The notes beneath the pieces are model-generated. The model was not told the origin of the DNA. It was given only the letters and a program-made list of their open reading frames with translations, and ran no database searches. Positions 26,623 through 36,034 of a stretch of 60,390 nucleotides of DNA are shown piece after piece. The DNA comes from Janthinobacterium sp. GTDB lineage: Bacteria; Pseudomonadota; Gammaproteobacteria; Burkholderiales; Burkholderiaceae_D. Made by a program: the position numbers and the translations under genes. How positions within the stretch are numbered: the first letter of the stretch is position 1; the number at the start of each line of letters is the position of its first letter. The stretch is taken from NCBI GenBank assembly GCA_003133225.1, contig PKWL01000080.1:1-60390 (forward strand). Direction: 5' to 3'.

Positions 26623-27993
26623 TTAGCGGCTGCGGCCGCCTGAACGGTGGGCGCTGCTTGCGGGGCGCGAAGGGGACCGGTTGCCGTTGCCAGCGGGGCC
26701 GGAAGAAGCGCCGGCGCTGCGTGGTTTGGCCACGCTTGAGGTCTTAACCCGGATTACGCTGGCGCTCGAACGCGGCTGGTTGCGATGTTGGCCGCCACCG
26801 TTCCCGCTGCGCAGTTGCACAGGCTGGGCGCGGGCGCTTAGGTCGGGCTCGAAACCGGGAATCACCTGGCGTGACAGCGTTTGTTTGATCAACTTTTCGA
26901 TATCCTTGAGCATTTCGTGCTCATCGACGCAAACCAGGGACACGGCTTCGCCGGTAAAACCGGCGCGGCCCGTGCGCCCAATCCGGTGCACATAGTCTTC
27001 TGGGATGTTCGGCAAATCATAGTTGACTACGTGCGGCAACTGGTCGATGTCGATCCCGCGGGCAGCGATGTCGGTCGCGACCAGCACCTGCAAATGGCCA
27101 ACCTTGAACTCGGCCAAGGCGCGGGTACGCGCCGATTGACTTTTGTTGCCGTGGATTGCCAGTGCTTCGATGCCATCGGCGCCCAGTTGCTCGACTAGCT
27201 TGTTGGCACCATGCTTGGTGCGCGTAAATACCAACACCTGGGTCCATTTATTGGTCTTGATCAAGTGCGACAGCATTGGATGTTTCTTGTCGCGGTCGAC
27301 CGGGTGCACCTTTTGCGCAATCATTTCGACCGTTGAATTGCGGCGCGCCACTTCAATCATGGCCGGCTTGTTGAGTAGGCCATCGGCCAAGGCCTTGATT
27401 TCTTCCGAAAAAGTGGCCGAGAACAGGAGGTTTTGCCGCTTCGCCGGCAGCACTGCCAGCACCTTGCGGATGTCGCGGATAAAACCCATGTCGAGCATGC
27501 GGTCGGCTTCATCGAGGATCAAGATTTCCACCTTAGACAGATCGACCGTTCTTTGTTCCATATGGTCGAGCAAACGGCCCGGCGTTGCCACCAGGATGTC
27601 GACACCCTGTTTCAGCTGCTTGATTTGGGGGTTGATGCCGACCCCCCCGAAAACCACGGTCGAATTGAGTTTGGTGTGTTTGCCGTAAGTGCGTACGCTT
27701 TCCTCGACTTGCGCGGCCAATTCGCGCGTGGGGGTCAAAATCAGGGCCCGGATCGGGCGCTGCATCGTGTTATTGATGATCGTGACACCGTTGGCGTCGG
27801 TCGACAGGCGTTGCAGGATCGGCAGAGTAAAGCCGGCGGTCTTGCCGGTGCCGGTTTGCGCCCCAGCTAGCAAATCGCCGCCAGCCAAAACAGCGGGAAT
27901 CGCTTGCGCCTGGATCGGAGTTGGAACGGTGTAACCGTGTTCGGTAACGGCACGCACAATAGCATCGGACAGGCCGAGTTTGGAAAAGGACAT
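26623..27993 (-). CDS. rhlE: DEAD-box RNA helicase RhlE
   Basis: 456 aa with a full set of DEAD-box motifs: Q-motif ([10 protein letters not shown]), Walker [21 protein letters not shown] ([14 protein letters not shown]), SAT (SATFSEEI), and [10 protein letters not shown] in the second domain. The C-terminal tail (about residues 385-456) is basic and Ser/Arg/Gly-rich, ending GGRSR, as in RhlE. It unwinds RNA in ribosome assembly and cold adaptation. The open frame is longer, but ATG 27993 ([10 protein letters not shown]) is where family similarity begins. Confidence 0.95.
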   Translation of the reverse strand: MSFSKLGLSDAIVRAVTEHGYTVPTPIQAQAIPAVLAGGDLLAGAQTGTGKTAGFTLPILQRLSTDANGVTIINNTMQRPIRALILTPTRELAAQVEESVRTYGKHTKLNSTVVFGGVGINPQIKQLKQGVDILVATPGRLLDHMEQRTVDLSKVEILILDEADRMLDMGFIRDIRKVLAVLPAKRQNLLFSATFSEEIKALADGLLNKPAMIEVARRNSTVEMIAQKVHPVDRDKKHPMLSHLIKTNKWTQVLVFTRTKHGANKLVEQLGADGIEALAIHGNKSQSARTRALAEFKVGHLQVLVATDIAARGIDIDQLPHVVNYDLPNIPEDYVHRIGRTGRAGFTGEAVSLVCVDEHEMLKDIEKLIKQTLSRQVIPGFEPDLSARAQPVQLRSGNGGGQHRNQPRSSASVIRVKTSSVAKPRSAGASSGPAGNGNRSPSRPASSAHRSGGRSR

Positions 27994-28343
27994 GATAACT
28001 TTATGGTGAAGATCGGCCTGTCGCCATTGGTGGCGCCAGTCGCAGGCAATCAGATTAGGAGTCGGAAGAGAGCGGCAAGGGGACTGGCCATAGGTGCTGC
28101 TCGTGCGACAGTATAACAGTGTTGGCAAACTTGGTGTTTTTTGTTACGAAAAAGCAAGATTGTCCCCTCTTCGAACGCCATTCCGGCCGTACTGAGCTGC
28201 CAACGCCACGCTAGTTGCCCATGCGCGGACGCCTGTTTTGGCCGCGGCGCTCGAAGGCATTTGTCGGCACGAACGCTGCCGCTCGTGGGAATGGGGCGGA
28301 GAAGCTCGGCTGGCGTCGGCGCCAACCGGCTCGGATGAGGTTG
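27994..28343. other. Gap upstream of rhlE
   Basis: 350 bp between suhB and rhlE, both on the minus strand. Only overlapping nonsense frames are present; it presumably holds the rhlE promoter and 5' leader, but I see no clear element. Confidence 0.3.
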
Positions 28344-29135
28344 TCAGGCGAAGGGAGCTAGCAGCGCGACCATTTGACCGAAGACTTTGGGGCTGGCGGC
28401 GATGACGTCGCCTTTGTACAAGTAGGCGGACTCGCCGCTAAATTCACCGACAATGCCGCCTGCTTCCGTAACCATCAAGGCGCCGGCGGCGATATCCCAC
28501 GGCTTCAAGCCCTTTTCGTAGAACCCATCGAGGCGGCCGGCAGCCACGTACGCCAAGTCGAGCGCGGCTGACCCCGCACGGCGCACGCCTTGGCTGCGTT
28601 CGCCGATGATTTGGTACATGTTCAGATAGTCTTGCAGTGCACTGCTGCTGCCAGCGACGTAGCCGGTACCGAGCAGGGCGTTGGCGATGCGGTCGAGCTT
28701 GGTTACGCGGATGCGCTTATCGTTCAGGAAAGCGCCGGCACCCTTGGTGGCCGTAAATAAGTCATTGCGCACGGGGTCATAAACGACCGCTTGCGTGACG
28801 ATGCCGCGCTGGGCCAGCGCAATCGAGACACAATATTGGGGAAAGCCATGGATGAAATTGGTGGTGCCGTCGAGTGGATCGATGATCCACAGAAATTCAT
28901 TCTCGTCGTGAGTGTTGGCGGAAGCTCCTGATTCCTCGGCCAGGATCGCGTGCTCCGGGTACGCCTTGGAAAGAACCTCGATGATGGCCCGTTCGGCGGC
29001 TTGGTCGACGTCGGTAACGAAATCGTTATGTTGTTTTTCGGTCACAGTAACGCGATCGAGGTCGAATGAGGCGCGATTGATGACGGCGGCGCCGCGGCGG
29101 GCGGCCTTAATCGCCGTGTTGAGCATTGGGTGCAT
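28344..29135 (-). CDS. suhB: Inositol monophosphatase family protein SuhB
   Basis: 263 aa with the lithium-sensitive phosphatase signature: EESG near residue 69 and [17 protein letters not shown] near 83-99 (metal-binding D-P-L-D-G-T), plus the C-terminal [15 protein letters not shown]. In E. coli SuhB also joins the rRNA antitermination complex. ATG 29135 ([15 protein letters not shown]) is the usual family start; the upstream extension to 29192 lacks similarity. It is divergent from trmJ, an arrangement common in proteobacteria. Confidence 0.95.
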   Translation of the reverse strand: MHPMLNTAIKAARRGAAVINRASFDLDRVTVTEKQHNDFVTDVDQAAERAIIEVLSKAYPEHAILAEESGASANTHDENEFLWIIDPLDGTTNFIHGFPQYCVSIALAQRGIVTQAVVYDPVRNDLFTATKGAGAFLNDKRIRVTKLDRIANALLGTGYVAGSSSALQDYLNMYQIIGERSQGVRRAGSAALDLAYVAAGRLDGFYEKGLKPWDIAAGALMVTEAGGIVGEFSGESAYLYKGDVIAASPKVFGQMVALLAPFA

Positions 29136-29321
29136 GAGGGTTCCGTTAAGAGAACGCTGGCGCCCAGCGGTACCGGTCGGCGCGCAGAGCAAATAGCGTA
29201 CAAAAATGAATTAAAGAGCGGAGCGGCCCCGAACTGGTTAGAATTTCGGCCTGGCGATGCATTTTTGCCCCCCACCAGTCCGTTATAACCATATCGTTAC
29301 CGCGCAATGGCGCTATTTTAA

Positions 29322-30086
29322 ATGAATCTGCCCGACATCAGTACGTCCCTTTTCAAACGGCTGCGATTTATTCTGGTCCAGACTAGCCGCCCGGGCAACG
29401 TCGGCGCGGTCGCGCGTGCCATGAAAACTATGGGGTTTTCGGATTTGGTGCTGGTCAATCCGCGTTACCCGAACGTGCTTCAGGAGGCCGAAACGGTAGC
29501 GTTCGCCAGCGGCGCACAAGACATTTTGGCGCGCACGCGCATCGTCGCGAGCCTGGATCAGGCGCTTGAAGGCTGCAATTTCGCCGCCGCTGTGTCGGCC
29601 CGCCTGCGCGAATTTTCGCCGCCGATCCTCGCGCCGCGCGCGCTGGCAGGACAGCTGGCGGGCAATAGTGAGTTGCAAGGAGCGCTTATTTTTGGCAACG
29701 AACGCTTTGGCTTGCCCAACGAGATTGTCGAAAAATGTCACGTCTTGATCAACATTCCGGCCAATCCGGAGTATTCATCGCTGAACTTGTCGCAGGCCGC
29801 GCAGGTGCTCGCTTACGAATGCCGGGTCGCGGCGCTGGGGGACCGCGCGGATGCCGCCGATATCGGGTTTCACGGCGTTCCCGCAAGCCTGGCGCAAATT
29901 GAGGGCATGTACGGGCATCTAGAGCAGGCGCTGATCGCCATCGGCTATCTCGATGCCGAACAACCGAAAAAACTGATGCCGCGCCTCAAGCGCCTATTTT
30001 CGCGCACCCAGTTGGAAACGGAAGAGATCAATATCTTGCGCGGCATCGCCCGCCAAATCCTGCTGACTAAAGGGAAATCGCCCTAA
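29322..30086 (+). CDS. trmJ: tRNA (cytidine/uridine-2'-O-)-methyltransferase TrmJ
   Basis: 254 aa SPOUT-class methyltransferase that 2'-O-methylates position 32 of several tRNAs. Visible blocks are ILVQTSRPGNVGAVARAMKTMGF (N-terminal SAM-knot motif 1), LIFGNERFGLPNEIVEKCH (motif 2) and INIPANPEYSSLNLSQAAQVLAYE (motif 3). The C-terminal tail is typical of TrmJ. No strong ribosome-binding site precedes ATG. It converges on, and overlaps by four bases, the FFLEELY-motif gene. Confidence 0.95.
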   Translation: MNLPDISTSLFKRLRFILVQTSRPGNVGAVARAMKTMGFSDLVLVNPRYPNVLQEAETVAFASGAQDILARTRIVASLDQALEGCNFAAAVSARLREFSPPILAPRALAGQLAGNSELQGALIFGNERFGLPNEIVEKCHVLINIPANPEYSSLNLSQAAQVLAYECRVAALGDRADAADIGFHGVPASLAQIEGMYGHLEQALIAIGYLDAEQPKKLMPRLKRLFSRTQLETEEINILRGIARQILLTKGKSP

Positions 30087-30775
30087 TTGGGTGGATCGGC
30101 GCGCCCGGCATACATAGTTTCCAATATCGCGCGCTCGCGGCTGACTAGCGTCGTGACGAACCGGCCCGGATTGTTCATCCGTTTGAAGGTGCCAAAGCCG
30201 CGTTCCAGGAACTGCTGCAATTGACTTAGTCCGGCGATGCGGGCGGGGCCGCGCATGACGCCAAGAGTAAGCGACAGCAATGGAATGTGCACCAGTTCGG
30301 TCAACGATTCGCCCAGCGCTTGTATCAAAGTTAGCTGGTTGTCGCGCTCTTCGCGCGCGGTGACCGTGCGGTACGCGGCGCCATATTCCTGCTCTTCAAA
30401 CGAGGCGCCCAGAAATTTTGCCATGGCCGTGTCGAGGCGCTCGGACAGGGCGTCGAGCACGACGGCCTGCGTGATCGTTTGGAGCGGCTTCAACGGCAAT
30501 ACGCGCTGCATGGTTGGAATGATACGTTCCAAGTCGATTGTGCGCTGGCCCGCATCGCGCACACCATACAGCTCGTTGAGGAAGAACAGCGCCGCGTCCC
30601 GCGTATCGGGCGCTGCCAGCAAATCGGCGTGAGTGATTTTCAGTCGCGCCGACTGATATGTTTTCAGTGCGGTGCGCGCCGCCAGCAAGTTCGGGTCGCG
30701 CATGGACGCCTGACGTTCGGCCTTGACGGCACGCAGTTGCTGTTCCATGGTTCTAACGAGGTCTTCTTTTCTCAT
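30083..30775 (-). CDS. FFLEELY-motif protein
   Basis: 230 aa, all-alpha soluble protein with the motif AALFFLNELYG near residues 60-70, which defines a betaproteobacterial family of unknown role. It has no signal peptide or membrane segment and an even, charged composition. Its 3' end overlaps the trmJ 3' end by four bases. The ribosome-binding site before ATG 30775 is weak. Just upstream is a minus-strand terminator, so it is likely transcribed from a promoter of its own. Confidence 0.75.
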   Translation of the reverse strand: MRKEDLVRTMEQQLRAVKAERQASMRDPNLLAARTALKTYQSARLKITHADLLAAPDTRDAALFFLNELYGVRDAGQRTIDLERIIPTMQRVLPLKPLQTITQAVVLDALSERLDTAMAKFLGASFEEQEYGAAYRTVTAREERDNQLTLIQALGESLTELVHIPLLSLTLGVMRGPARIAGLSQLQQFLERGFGTFKRMNNPGRFVTTLVSRERAILETMYAGRADPPN

Positions 30776-31430
30776 GCCGCTTTTGTACCAGAAGCGCGTC
30801 GATCGAGCACTCTATTTTTGATGCGCGAGCGCCGCCCGTCCTTGGTCGTACACTATCCCAAGCATAAAAAAGGTCGCCACGAATGTTAGGCGACCTTATG
30901 CGCGACGCGCAGTTTTTGCCTTTCACCAGCACGATCATGATAGATTGCCTTTGATTCATTGGCGTCGCCCACGGGTTCGACGGGCCACATCGCCATCGCG
31001 GAATAGGGGTTAAAATCGTGCGAGTGAGGGCTGGCGCCACAAGGGGGAAGGACTCGAGGATGGCGCTCCATCCCTTTGGCTGCGCCTGTATAGGGTGGCG
31101 CAATACGAGCATACAATCAAAATTCCCTTCGATTTAAGCGGCCCACCGTGAAAGGCGCGCCAGTGAAAGCTACTCGCACCCTTCAGTTTAGTGCCTGCAA
31201 ACGCGATGCCGGGCTTATCGATGAGGGCATGATCCGCGGTGAAACGAATCGATACTCGGTTGATCGGTTCGCTTGGAGTTTTTATTGAGGACGGCGGTGA
31301 CAATGTCTCAGGTGCCATTGACGGCGGGCATGGCGCGGGCGCCGCGCTTAGAGTGCGATGCAAGAGGGCGCGGCAGCGCAATGCCTGTCATCCGACGTAA
31401 CCGGATAGGGCGGCGTAGCCGGGGGCGCAC
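30776..31430. other. Gap containing an orphan terminator
   Basis: 655 bp. Minus-strand frames at 30753-31381 are Pro/Arg-rich and unconvincing. The notable feature is the terminator at 30870-30897, which has no protein gene upstream of it and may end an RNA gene. Confidence 0.4.
30864..30897 (-). terminator. Rho-independent terminator on the minus strand
   Basis: Perfect 9-base stem (AAGGTCGCC 30870-30878 / GGCGACCTT 30889-30897) with a 10-base loop. Read on the minus strand, the stem is followed by a run of T. No coding gene lies directly upstream. Confidence 0.75.
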
Positions 31431-32396
31431 ATGATGGCGCGCATCCTTCGCCTCGTCCTTGCGCTGCAATTGCTGGTGGTGGCCGCGCTGTGCTTGGTCT
31501 TTGCCAGGTTTTGGCACATCGGCCGTCTTGCTATGGCGCTCCCGCTGGCCTTGGCCATCGTGATCGTGGCGCGCGCGCTGATCACGGCCCACAATTTCTT
31601 CCTGAGTTGGCACTACCCGAGCGCCACTCCGGTGCAAGATTGGCCGCCCCTATGGGGCCGCTGCCGCATGTTTGCCGAAGAATTCACCGCCTCCATGCTG
31701 GGCTCATCCTGGACCATGGCCTGGCCCACAGTGCGGTCCTATATCGCGGCCGATGCGTGCGCTCCGTCGGTTTTGCTGATCCACGGTTATGGCTGCAACG
31801 GCGGGTATTGGCGGCAACTGAGCGCCGTGCTCAGGAAAGCGCGCATCAGTCATGATGTCATTGATCTAGAGCCGGTCGCCGCATCGATCGATGATTATGT
31901 GCCGCAGGTTCAATGCGCAGTGCAGCGCCTGTGTCAAGAAAGTGGCAGCAGCAAGATTATCATCGTCGGGCACAGCATGGGGGGCCTCGTTGCGCGCGCC
32001 TACTTGCGCGTGCATGGCAGCGCGCACGTCGCGCGCGTGATCACCTTGGGCACGCCGCATCACGGTACCGGCTTGGCCAGTTTCGGCATCGGCCTCAATG
32101 CGATGCAAATGAGGCGCGGCGCGCCCGACGCCGGCGGCGGCGCGTGGCTCACGACGCTTGCCGACGGCGAAGGCGCGGCGCAGCGGGCCCTATTCACCTC
32201 GATTTTTTCCCACCACGACAACATCATCGCGCCGCAAACATCCTGCTATTTGCCGGGAGCTAAAAACATCGAGTTCGGTGGCATCGGTCACGTCGCGCTG
32301 GGGCGCAACCGGCGCATTTTGCAGTGCGTGCTCGACGAAATACTGCTGGCAAGGGCAGGGGCCGCACAGCTTGACGGCACCCATGCGGTATCCTAG
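31431..32396 (+). CDS. Lipase-like alpha/beta hydrolase
   Basis: 321 aa with one or two N-terminal hydrophobic helices (residues 5-25 and 32-52), then an alpha/beta hydrolase domain. Motifs are VLLIHGYGCNGGYW (HG oxyanion region), nucleophile elbow GHSMGG, TLGTPHHGTGLA typical of triacylglycerol lipases, and GIGHVALGRN with the catalytic His. Predicted to be membrane-anchored and esterase/lipase-type; substrate unknown. Two ATG codons in tandem begin the frame. It lies upstream of a PHA-granule-type gene, so a role in polyester or lipid turnover is possible but unproven. Confidence 0.85.
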   Translation: MMARILRLVLALQLLVVAALCLVFARFWHIGRLAMALPLALAIVIVARALITAHNFFLSWHYPSATPVQDWPPLWGRCRMFAEEFTASMLGSSWTMAWPTVRSYIAADACAPSVLLIHGYGCNGGYWRQLSAVLRKARISHDVIDLEPVAASIDDYVPQVQCAVQRLCQESGSSKIIIVGHSMGGLVARAYLRVHGSAHVARVITLGTPHHGTGLASFGIGLNAMQMRRGAPDAGGGAWLTTLADGEGAAQRALFTSIFSHHDNIIAPQTSCYLPGAKNIEFGGIGHVALGRNRRILQCVLDEILLARAGAAQLDGTHAVS

Positions 32397-32605
32397 TTGG
32401 GCTTCCTCTATTGCAATTGCAGCGCTGTCTGCGAAGAACTGGGGCCTGTCTTCGCTCGTGCTGGTGGGCTAGCAATTGGCATCTGCCGTCCCAGATCTCC
32501 TGGCCCCAGAAGCGGCTCTTTGAACGTTTTGCCGCGGCAAGCGCGTGGGCTCGGGCGACAAATGGTTCAAAAAATGAACTTCCCATGCGACGCAGTTTTC
32601 TATTG

Positions 32606-32627
32606 AATTAGAAACCCGTCTCTAATT
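32606..32627. promoter_or_regulatory. Inverted repeat upstream of phasin gene
   Basis: AATTAGA (32606-32612) and TCTAATT (32621-32627) form a perfect 7-base inverted repeat separated by 8 bases, 65 bp before the phasin start. The size is typical for a TetR-family operator; the TetR gene at 34038 is the nearest candidate reader. Confidence 0.4.
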
Positions 32628-32691
32628 TTGCTGTCTAAAATAAGTCTTACACATCGATAGATTCGACGTTTCAAAGACACGGGAGCCGGCC

Positions 32692-33402
32692 ATGGTTAAG
32701 AAACTGAAGGCGCAAGCAAAGAACGAAGATAAGCAGTTGGCTAGTGCCGTGCGCATCTCAGCACAACAAATCTGGAGGGCCGGCCTGGGCGCGTTTGCCA
32801 AAGCGCAGGAAGAGGGCGGTCGCGTATTTTCGACGCTCGTCAAAGAAGGTACAGAACTGCAAAAGCGCACCCAGAAATTAGCCGAAGACAAGATCTCCGA
32901 CGTTACCGATACGGTGAGCAAGGTGGCCGACGGCGTCAGCAAGCAGGCGACCGGTTCCTGGGACAAGCTTGAACACGTATTCGAAGAGCGCGTGGTGCGC
33001 GCCCTAGGCGCAATTGGCGTGCCTTCTCAAAAAGATATTTCGGCCCTGAGCAAGCGTGTTGAACAATTGACTGAGGCCGTAGCGTACCTGACGGGGAAAA
33101 AAGCGGCGCCGAAAGCGGGGACCAAACCACTTTCGAAGGCATCTGCCAAGCCGGTGGCGCAAAAGCGTGGCGCGAAGGCGGCGGCCCAGAAGCGGCTGGC
33201 GCCAAAGCCGCCACCTCAAGTGCAAAATGAAAGGGTGGCGCCGGCAATGCCAAAGGGCCGGCCCAACGCCAACGTCAATTTCCCGACGGCCGCATCGGTC
33301 AGCCAAAGCGCGCCCAAGGCTGTCGCTAGGAAGACCGCCGTTAAAAAGTCAATGGTGAACGTGACGAAAGTGGGCGACACCGGCGCCACCTTGCCGAAAT
33401 AA
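32692..33402 (+). CDS. PHA-granule-associated phasin family protein (TIGR01837 type)
   Basis: 236 aa. Residues 1-140 carry the poly(hydroxyalkanoate) granule-associated phasin-like helical domain (QIWRAGLGAFAKAQEEGGRVFSTLVKEGTELQKRTQ and a coiled-coil segment ISALSKRVEQLTEAVAYL). Residues 145-236 are Ala/Lys/Pro-rich, resembling histone H1-like tails that can bind nucleic acid. Such proteins coat PHA granules and may link them to the nucleoid. ATG follows GGGAG. The upstream inverted repeat may be its operator. Confidence 0.88.
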   Translation: MVKKLKAQAKNEDKQLASAVRISAQQIWRAGLGAFAKAQEEGGRVFSTLVKEGTELQKRTQKLAEDKISDVTDTVSKVADGVSKQATGSWDKLEHVFEERVVRALGAIGVPSQKDISALSKRVEQLTEAVAYLTGKKAAPKAGTKPLSKASAKPVAQKRGAKAAAQKRLAPKPPPQVQNERVAPAMPKGRPNANVNFPTAASVSQSAPKAVARKTAVKKSMVNVTKVGDTGATLPK

Positions 33403-34037
33403 AAAAGCATAAAAAAGCGCTTTCCTCCCCGCCTCTCGCGTGGGGAGCATCATGAACTCAACTATGAATTCGCCACCCGCCAGATCTCGCAGACAGTTCG
33501 CCGCCGGTCGCGCGAAGAGAAGTTGACGGCGACGTGTGTGCCGTCCACGCAGTGTTAGCGCACCATTGCCTTCCTGGTGATAAATGAGCGCGAAACGCGG
33601 CGCCGACACGTTCGCAGATGGACTCGCAGATGGACTCGCAAATGGACTCTACCACCGGTGCTGGAAGGCGTGCGCCGGCGCTCAATTTTACCGCGCAAAC
33701 GGGGATGTTCCTCAGGCCGAGCACAACGCTGCAGTGAACGTGCGGGGAAGACTCGATACCCCCGCTATCTCACGGTTCACGCCGTATGGGCAAGGACGTC
33801 GAATCCTGGTCGCGTTCTACGGCGCGACGAATGCCAGGATGAGTTGCACGAGCAAATGGCGTGGGCCCAGTACGGATAAACCCGACGAGCCGTTTTTGAA
33901 CGGCATTTTCTAGTTTTGCTAGGGCCGCAGTTTGCGGATAAGAGGCAGTCCATTAGGATAATTTTCATGTTACTACCGCCCTCGGAGGGAAACTGCAGTG
34001 TTATGCTTGCTACAGAACAAAACAAAGATCGCCTGCC
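33403..34037. other. Gap between phasin and TetR genes
   Basis: 635 bp with no convincing gene. It holds a CTCCCC/GGGGAG hairpin at about 33424-33447 just after the phasin (no T-run) and three 12-bp tandem repeats (33612-33647). Confidence 0.4.
33612..33647. repeat. Three tandem 12-bp repeats
   Basis: TCGCAGATGGAC twice, then TCGCAAATGGAC. A multiple of three in length; in one frame it would encode ADGLADGLANGL, but the frame (33584-33913) has no ribosome-binding site or family match. Confidence 0.85.
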
Positions 34038-34703
34038 ATGCTCCAAAAAGCGCCGCGCCGTACCCGTGAACGAATTCTCGAATTGTCCCTACGCTTGTTT
34101 AACGAGTTTGGCGAACCAAACATCACGACTACGGTGATCGCTGAAGAAATGAATATTTCGCCGGGGAATCTGTACTACCACTTCCGCAATAAAGACGACA
34201 TCGTCAATTCCATTTTCGTCCAGTTTGAAGTGGAAATCGAACGCATCCTTACTGTTCCCGAGCACCGTCGTTCGAATATTGAAGACGTTTGGCTCTATTT
34301 GCATCTGATGTTCGAGCTGATCTGGCGCTTCCGTTTTTTTTATCGCGATCTGAACGATTTATTGTCGCGTAACCGCAAACTGGAGCTGCATTTCAAGCTG
34401 ATCTTGGCGCACAAGATCAAGGTCGCCAAACAGTTATGCGAGGACTTGCGTAGCGAAAAAGCACTGGCCGCGTCGGACCTGGAAATCGACGCGATGGCCA
34501 CTAATATGGCGGTGGTCGCGACCTATTGGCTATCGTATGAGTACGTGCGTAATCCCCGCAAATACAGCGAGCAGCAAGCCATGTCGGATGCGCTTGCGCG
34601 CGGATGTTATCAGGTACTGTCGCTGATCGCCCCCTACCTGCGCAACGAATCGCATTTGCTGTTCCAGAAGTTATCTGAAGAATATCTTAAGAACGTCAAT
34701 TAG
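34038..34703 (+). CDS. TetR-family transcriptional regulator
   Basis: 221 aa with an N-terminal TetR helix-turn-helix (about residues 8-55: RRTRERILELSLRLFNEFGEPNITTTVIAEEMNISPGNLYYHFRNKDDI) and an all-helical ligand-binding/dimerisation domain. This subgroup, with ISPGNLYYHF and a conserved RFFYRDL segment, is common in PHA-producing betaproteobacteria, but the effector is unknown. No strong ribosome-binding site precedes ATG. Being downstream of the granule protein on the same strand suggests a link to PHA metabolism. Confidence 0.88.
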   Translation: MLQKAPRRTRERILELSLRLFNEFGEPNITTTVIAEEMNISPGNLYYHFRNKDDIVNSIFVQFEVEIERILTVPEHRRSNIEDVWLYLHLMFELIWRFRFFYRDLNDLLSRNRKLELHFKLILAHKIKVAKQLCEDLRSEKALAASDLEIDAMATNMAVVATYWLSYEYVRNPRKYSEQQAMSDALARGCYQVLSLIAPYLRNESHLLFQKLSEEYLKNVN

Positions 34704-34957
34704 AGTTCGCGGGGAATAAATTTCCGATGCCCCGTATGCGCACGTTGGCAGCCGAGTCCAAGCGTGGCACACAACCATCAGGCTGTATATGGCGCGTTTT
34801 TTGGGGGGCTGTCGGTTTCATCGGCAGGCGCCAAGTCAAAAATTTGTGCGGGCTCGACTCGCTGCGCTGCTCATGCCGGTGTCTGCAGTGAGGGCGGCAA
34901 GGCGTTGTGCGGCGCTGACAAGTAAGCGGCGACTGGACGCGCAAAATATGGCGTCTG

Positions 34958-35524
34958 CTATGGCGTGACAATGTTAGGGGGCGACGCTGCGCCCCACAGG
35001 CGTGCGCCAGCCAAATCAGTATGGGTTAAGTAAAGTCGCAGGTCGAATTCGTATTGATGATAATTGGGCTCCATATAGGAACAAAGCTTATAAAATGCCT
35101 TGTCGTGTTCCTTCTCCCTTACATGCGCCAGCTCATGTATGGTGATCATGCGCAAAAATTCGAGCGGCACTTGCTTAAATAGCGTGGCTACGCGGATTTC
35201 ACGCTTGGCCTTGAGCTTGCCGCCTTGCACTCGCGAAATCGTGGTGTGCAGCCCCAGTGCATGGTGTATTACGTGAATCTTGTTGTCAAACGTGACCTTG
35301 TTGATGGGCTCTGCATTGCGCAAAAACTCACTCTTCAAATCCTGCACGTACTGGTACAACGCCTTATCCGTGCGAATTTCGTGCGCCGCAGGGTAGCGTT
35401 TGTTCAGCACTTCGCCCAGTTTGTTTTGTTCGATCAATTGCGCGACCTGTTGCCGGGTCTGCTCGGAATATGCGCTGAGGTATTTCAAGGAGGGCATGGT
35501 GAACTTGCTGAAAAACGGACGCAT
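34958..35524 (-). CDS. YgjP-like metal-dependent hydrolase
   Basis: 188 aa of the YgjP/DUF45 family: zinc motif HELAHVREKEHDKAFY near residues 133-148, with both histidines of HExxH-type spacing and the third His, then FYKLCSYMEPNYHQYEFDLRLYL. The E. coli homologue YgjP was reported as a UTP pyrophosphatase, while others are annotated as M48-like peptidases. The start may be ATG 35524 or ATG 35497; neither has a good ribosome-binding site. A single gene. Confidence 0.8.
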   Translation of the reverse strand: MRPFFSKFTMPSLKYLSAYSEQTRQQVAQLIEQNKLGEVLNKRYPAAHEIRTDKALYQYVQDLKSEFLRNAEPINKVTFDNKIHVIHHALGLHTTISRVQGGKLKAKREIRVATLFKQVPLEFLRMITIHELAHVREKEHDKAFYKLCSYMEPNYHQYEFDLRLYLTHTDLAGARLWGAASPPNIVTP

Positions 35525-35849
35525 GAAGAACGCGAATATAACATATCGGGCGCGCGGCGCAGTGCCGTTTTACTGCCAGCGCTGGAAGCGTTGCGTATTT
35601 TAGTGTGGCCATTCGATGGCGCGGTGGCTATCGTCGAGGAATTCTAGGGCTGGCGCCAAAGCCACGAAGTCGATGGCTGGTGTTATTTGGGCGCCATCGG
35701 TCCCGCGGGTGCGGCGGCCAAAGTATCATGCGGCGCCGCGATCCACGTGACGCGCGCTTTGATATTCGACGTGTATCCCATTTTAATCAAGCCCATGTTG
35801 CTTGGCAGCTTGACCACCGAATCGCTGGCGCCGCCAGGGCGGATCAAGC
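35525..35849. other. Gap between ygjP-like gene and cydX
   Basis: 325 bp with no convincing gene; the frames present are short and lack ribosome-binding sites. Confidence 0.35.
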
Positions 35850-36017
35850 CTAGGGCCGTCGCGATGGCGCTTCCGCCGCGCTAGCGCGGCGGAAGCGCTC
35901 TAGCGTCTGCGCTTCATCACGTTGCCCGAACGCATAGTTTGCCTCCAGCCACATGGCGTTAATAATGGCCAACAACACGGCCACACCTATTCCTAAGATC
36001 CATGTGAAGTACCACAT
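35850..36017 (-). CDS. cydX: Cytochrome bd oxidase small subunit CydX (first operon)
   Basis: 55 aa. The minus strand encodes MWYFTWILGIGVAVLLAIIN followed by AMWLE, the canonical CydX opening: single transmembrane helix, then W/E. ATG 36017 has AGGAG seven bases upstream and follows cydB by 18 bases. The tail (RDEAQTLERFRRASAAEAPSRRP) is longer than in most CydX proteins (about 37-40 aa), and its last third is encoded by a 32-bp perfect palindrome. CydX stabilises the haem sites of CydAB. Confidence 0.9.
   Translation of the reverse strand: MWYFTWILGIGVAVLLAIINAMWLEANYAFGQRDEAQTLERFRRASAAEAPSRRP
35867..35898. repeat. Perfect 32-bp palindrome inside cydX
   Basis: 16-base arms meet at a central CTAG, left arm GCGCTTCCGCCGCGCT. 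It can form a very stable GC-rich hairpin at the 3' end of the cyd mRNA, within the coding region. Confidence 0.9.
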
Positions 36018-36034
36018 CAGTTGCTCCTGTTCTG

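Noticed and set aside
30898..31112. 6S RNA or tmRNA
   Set aside because: The conserved 6S bulge/closing stems and tmRNA tRNA-like ends could not be recognised by eye; left as an unnamed small-RNA candidate.
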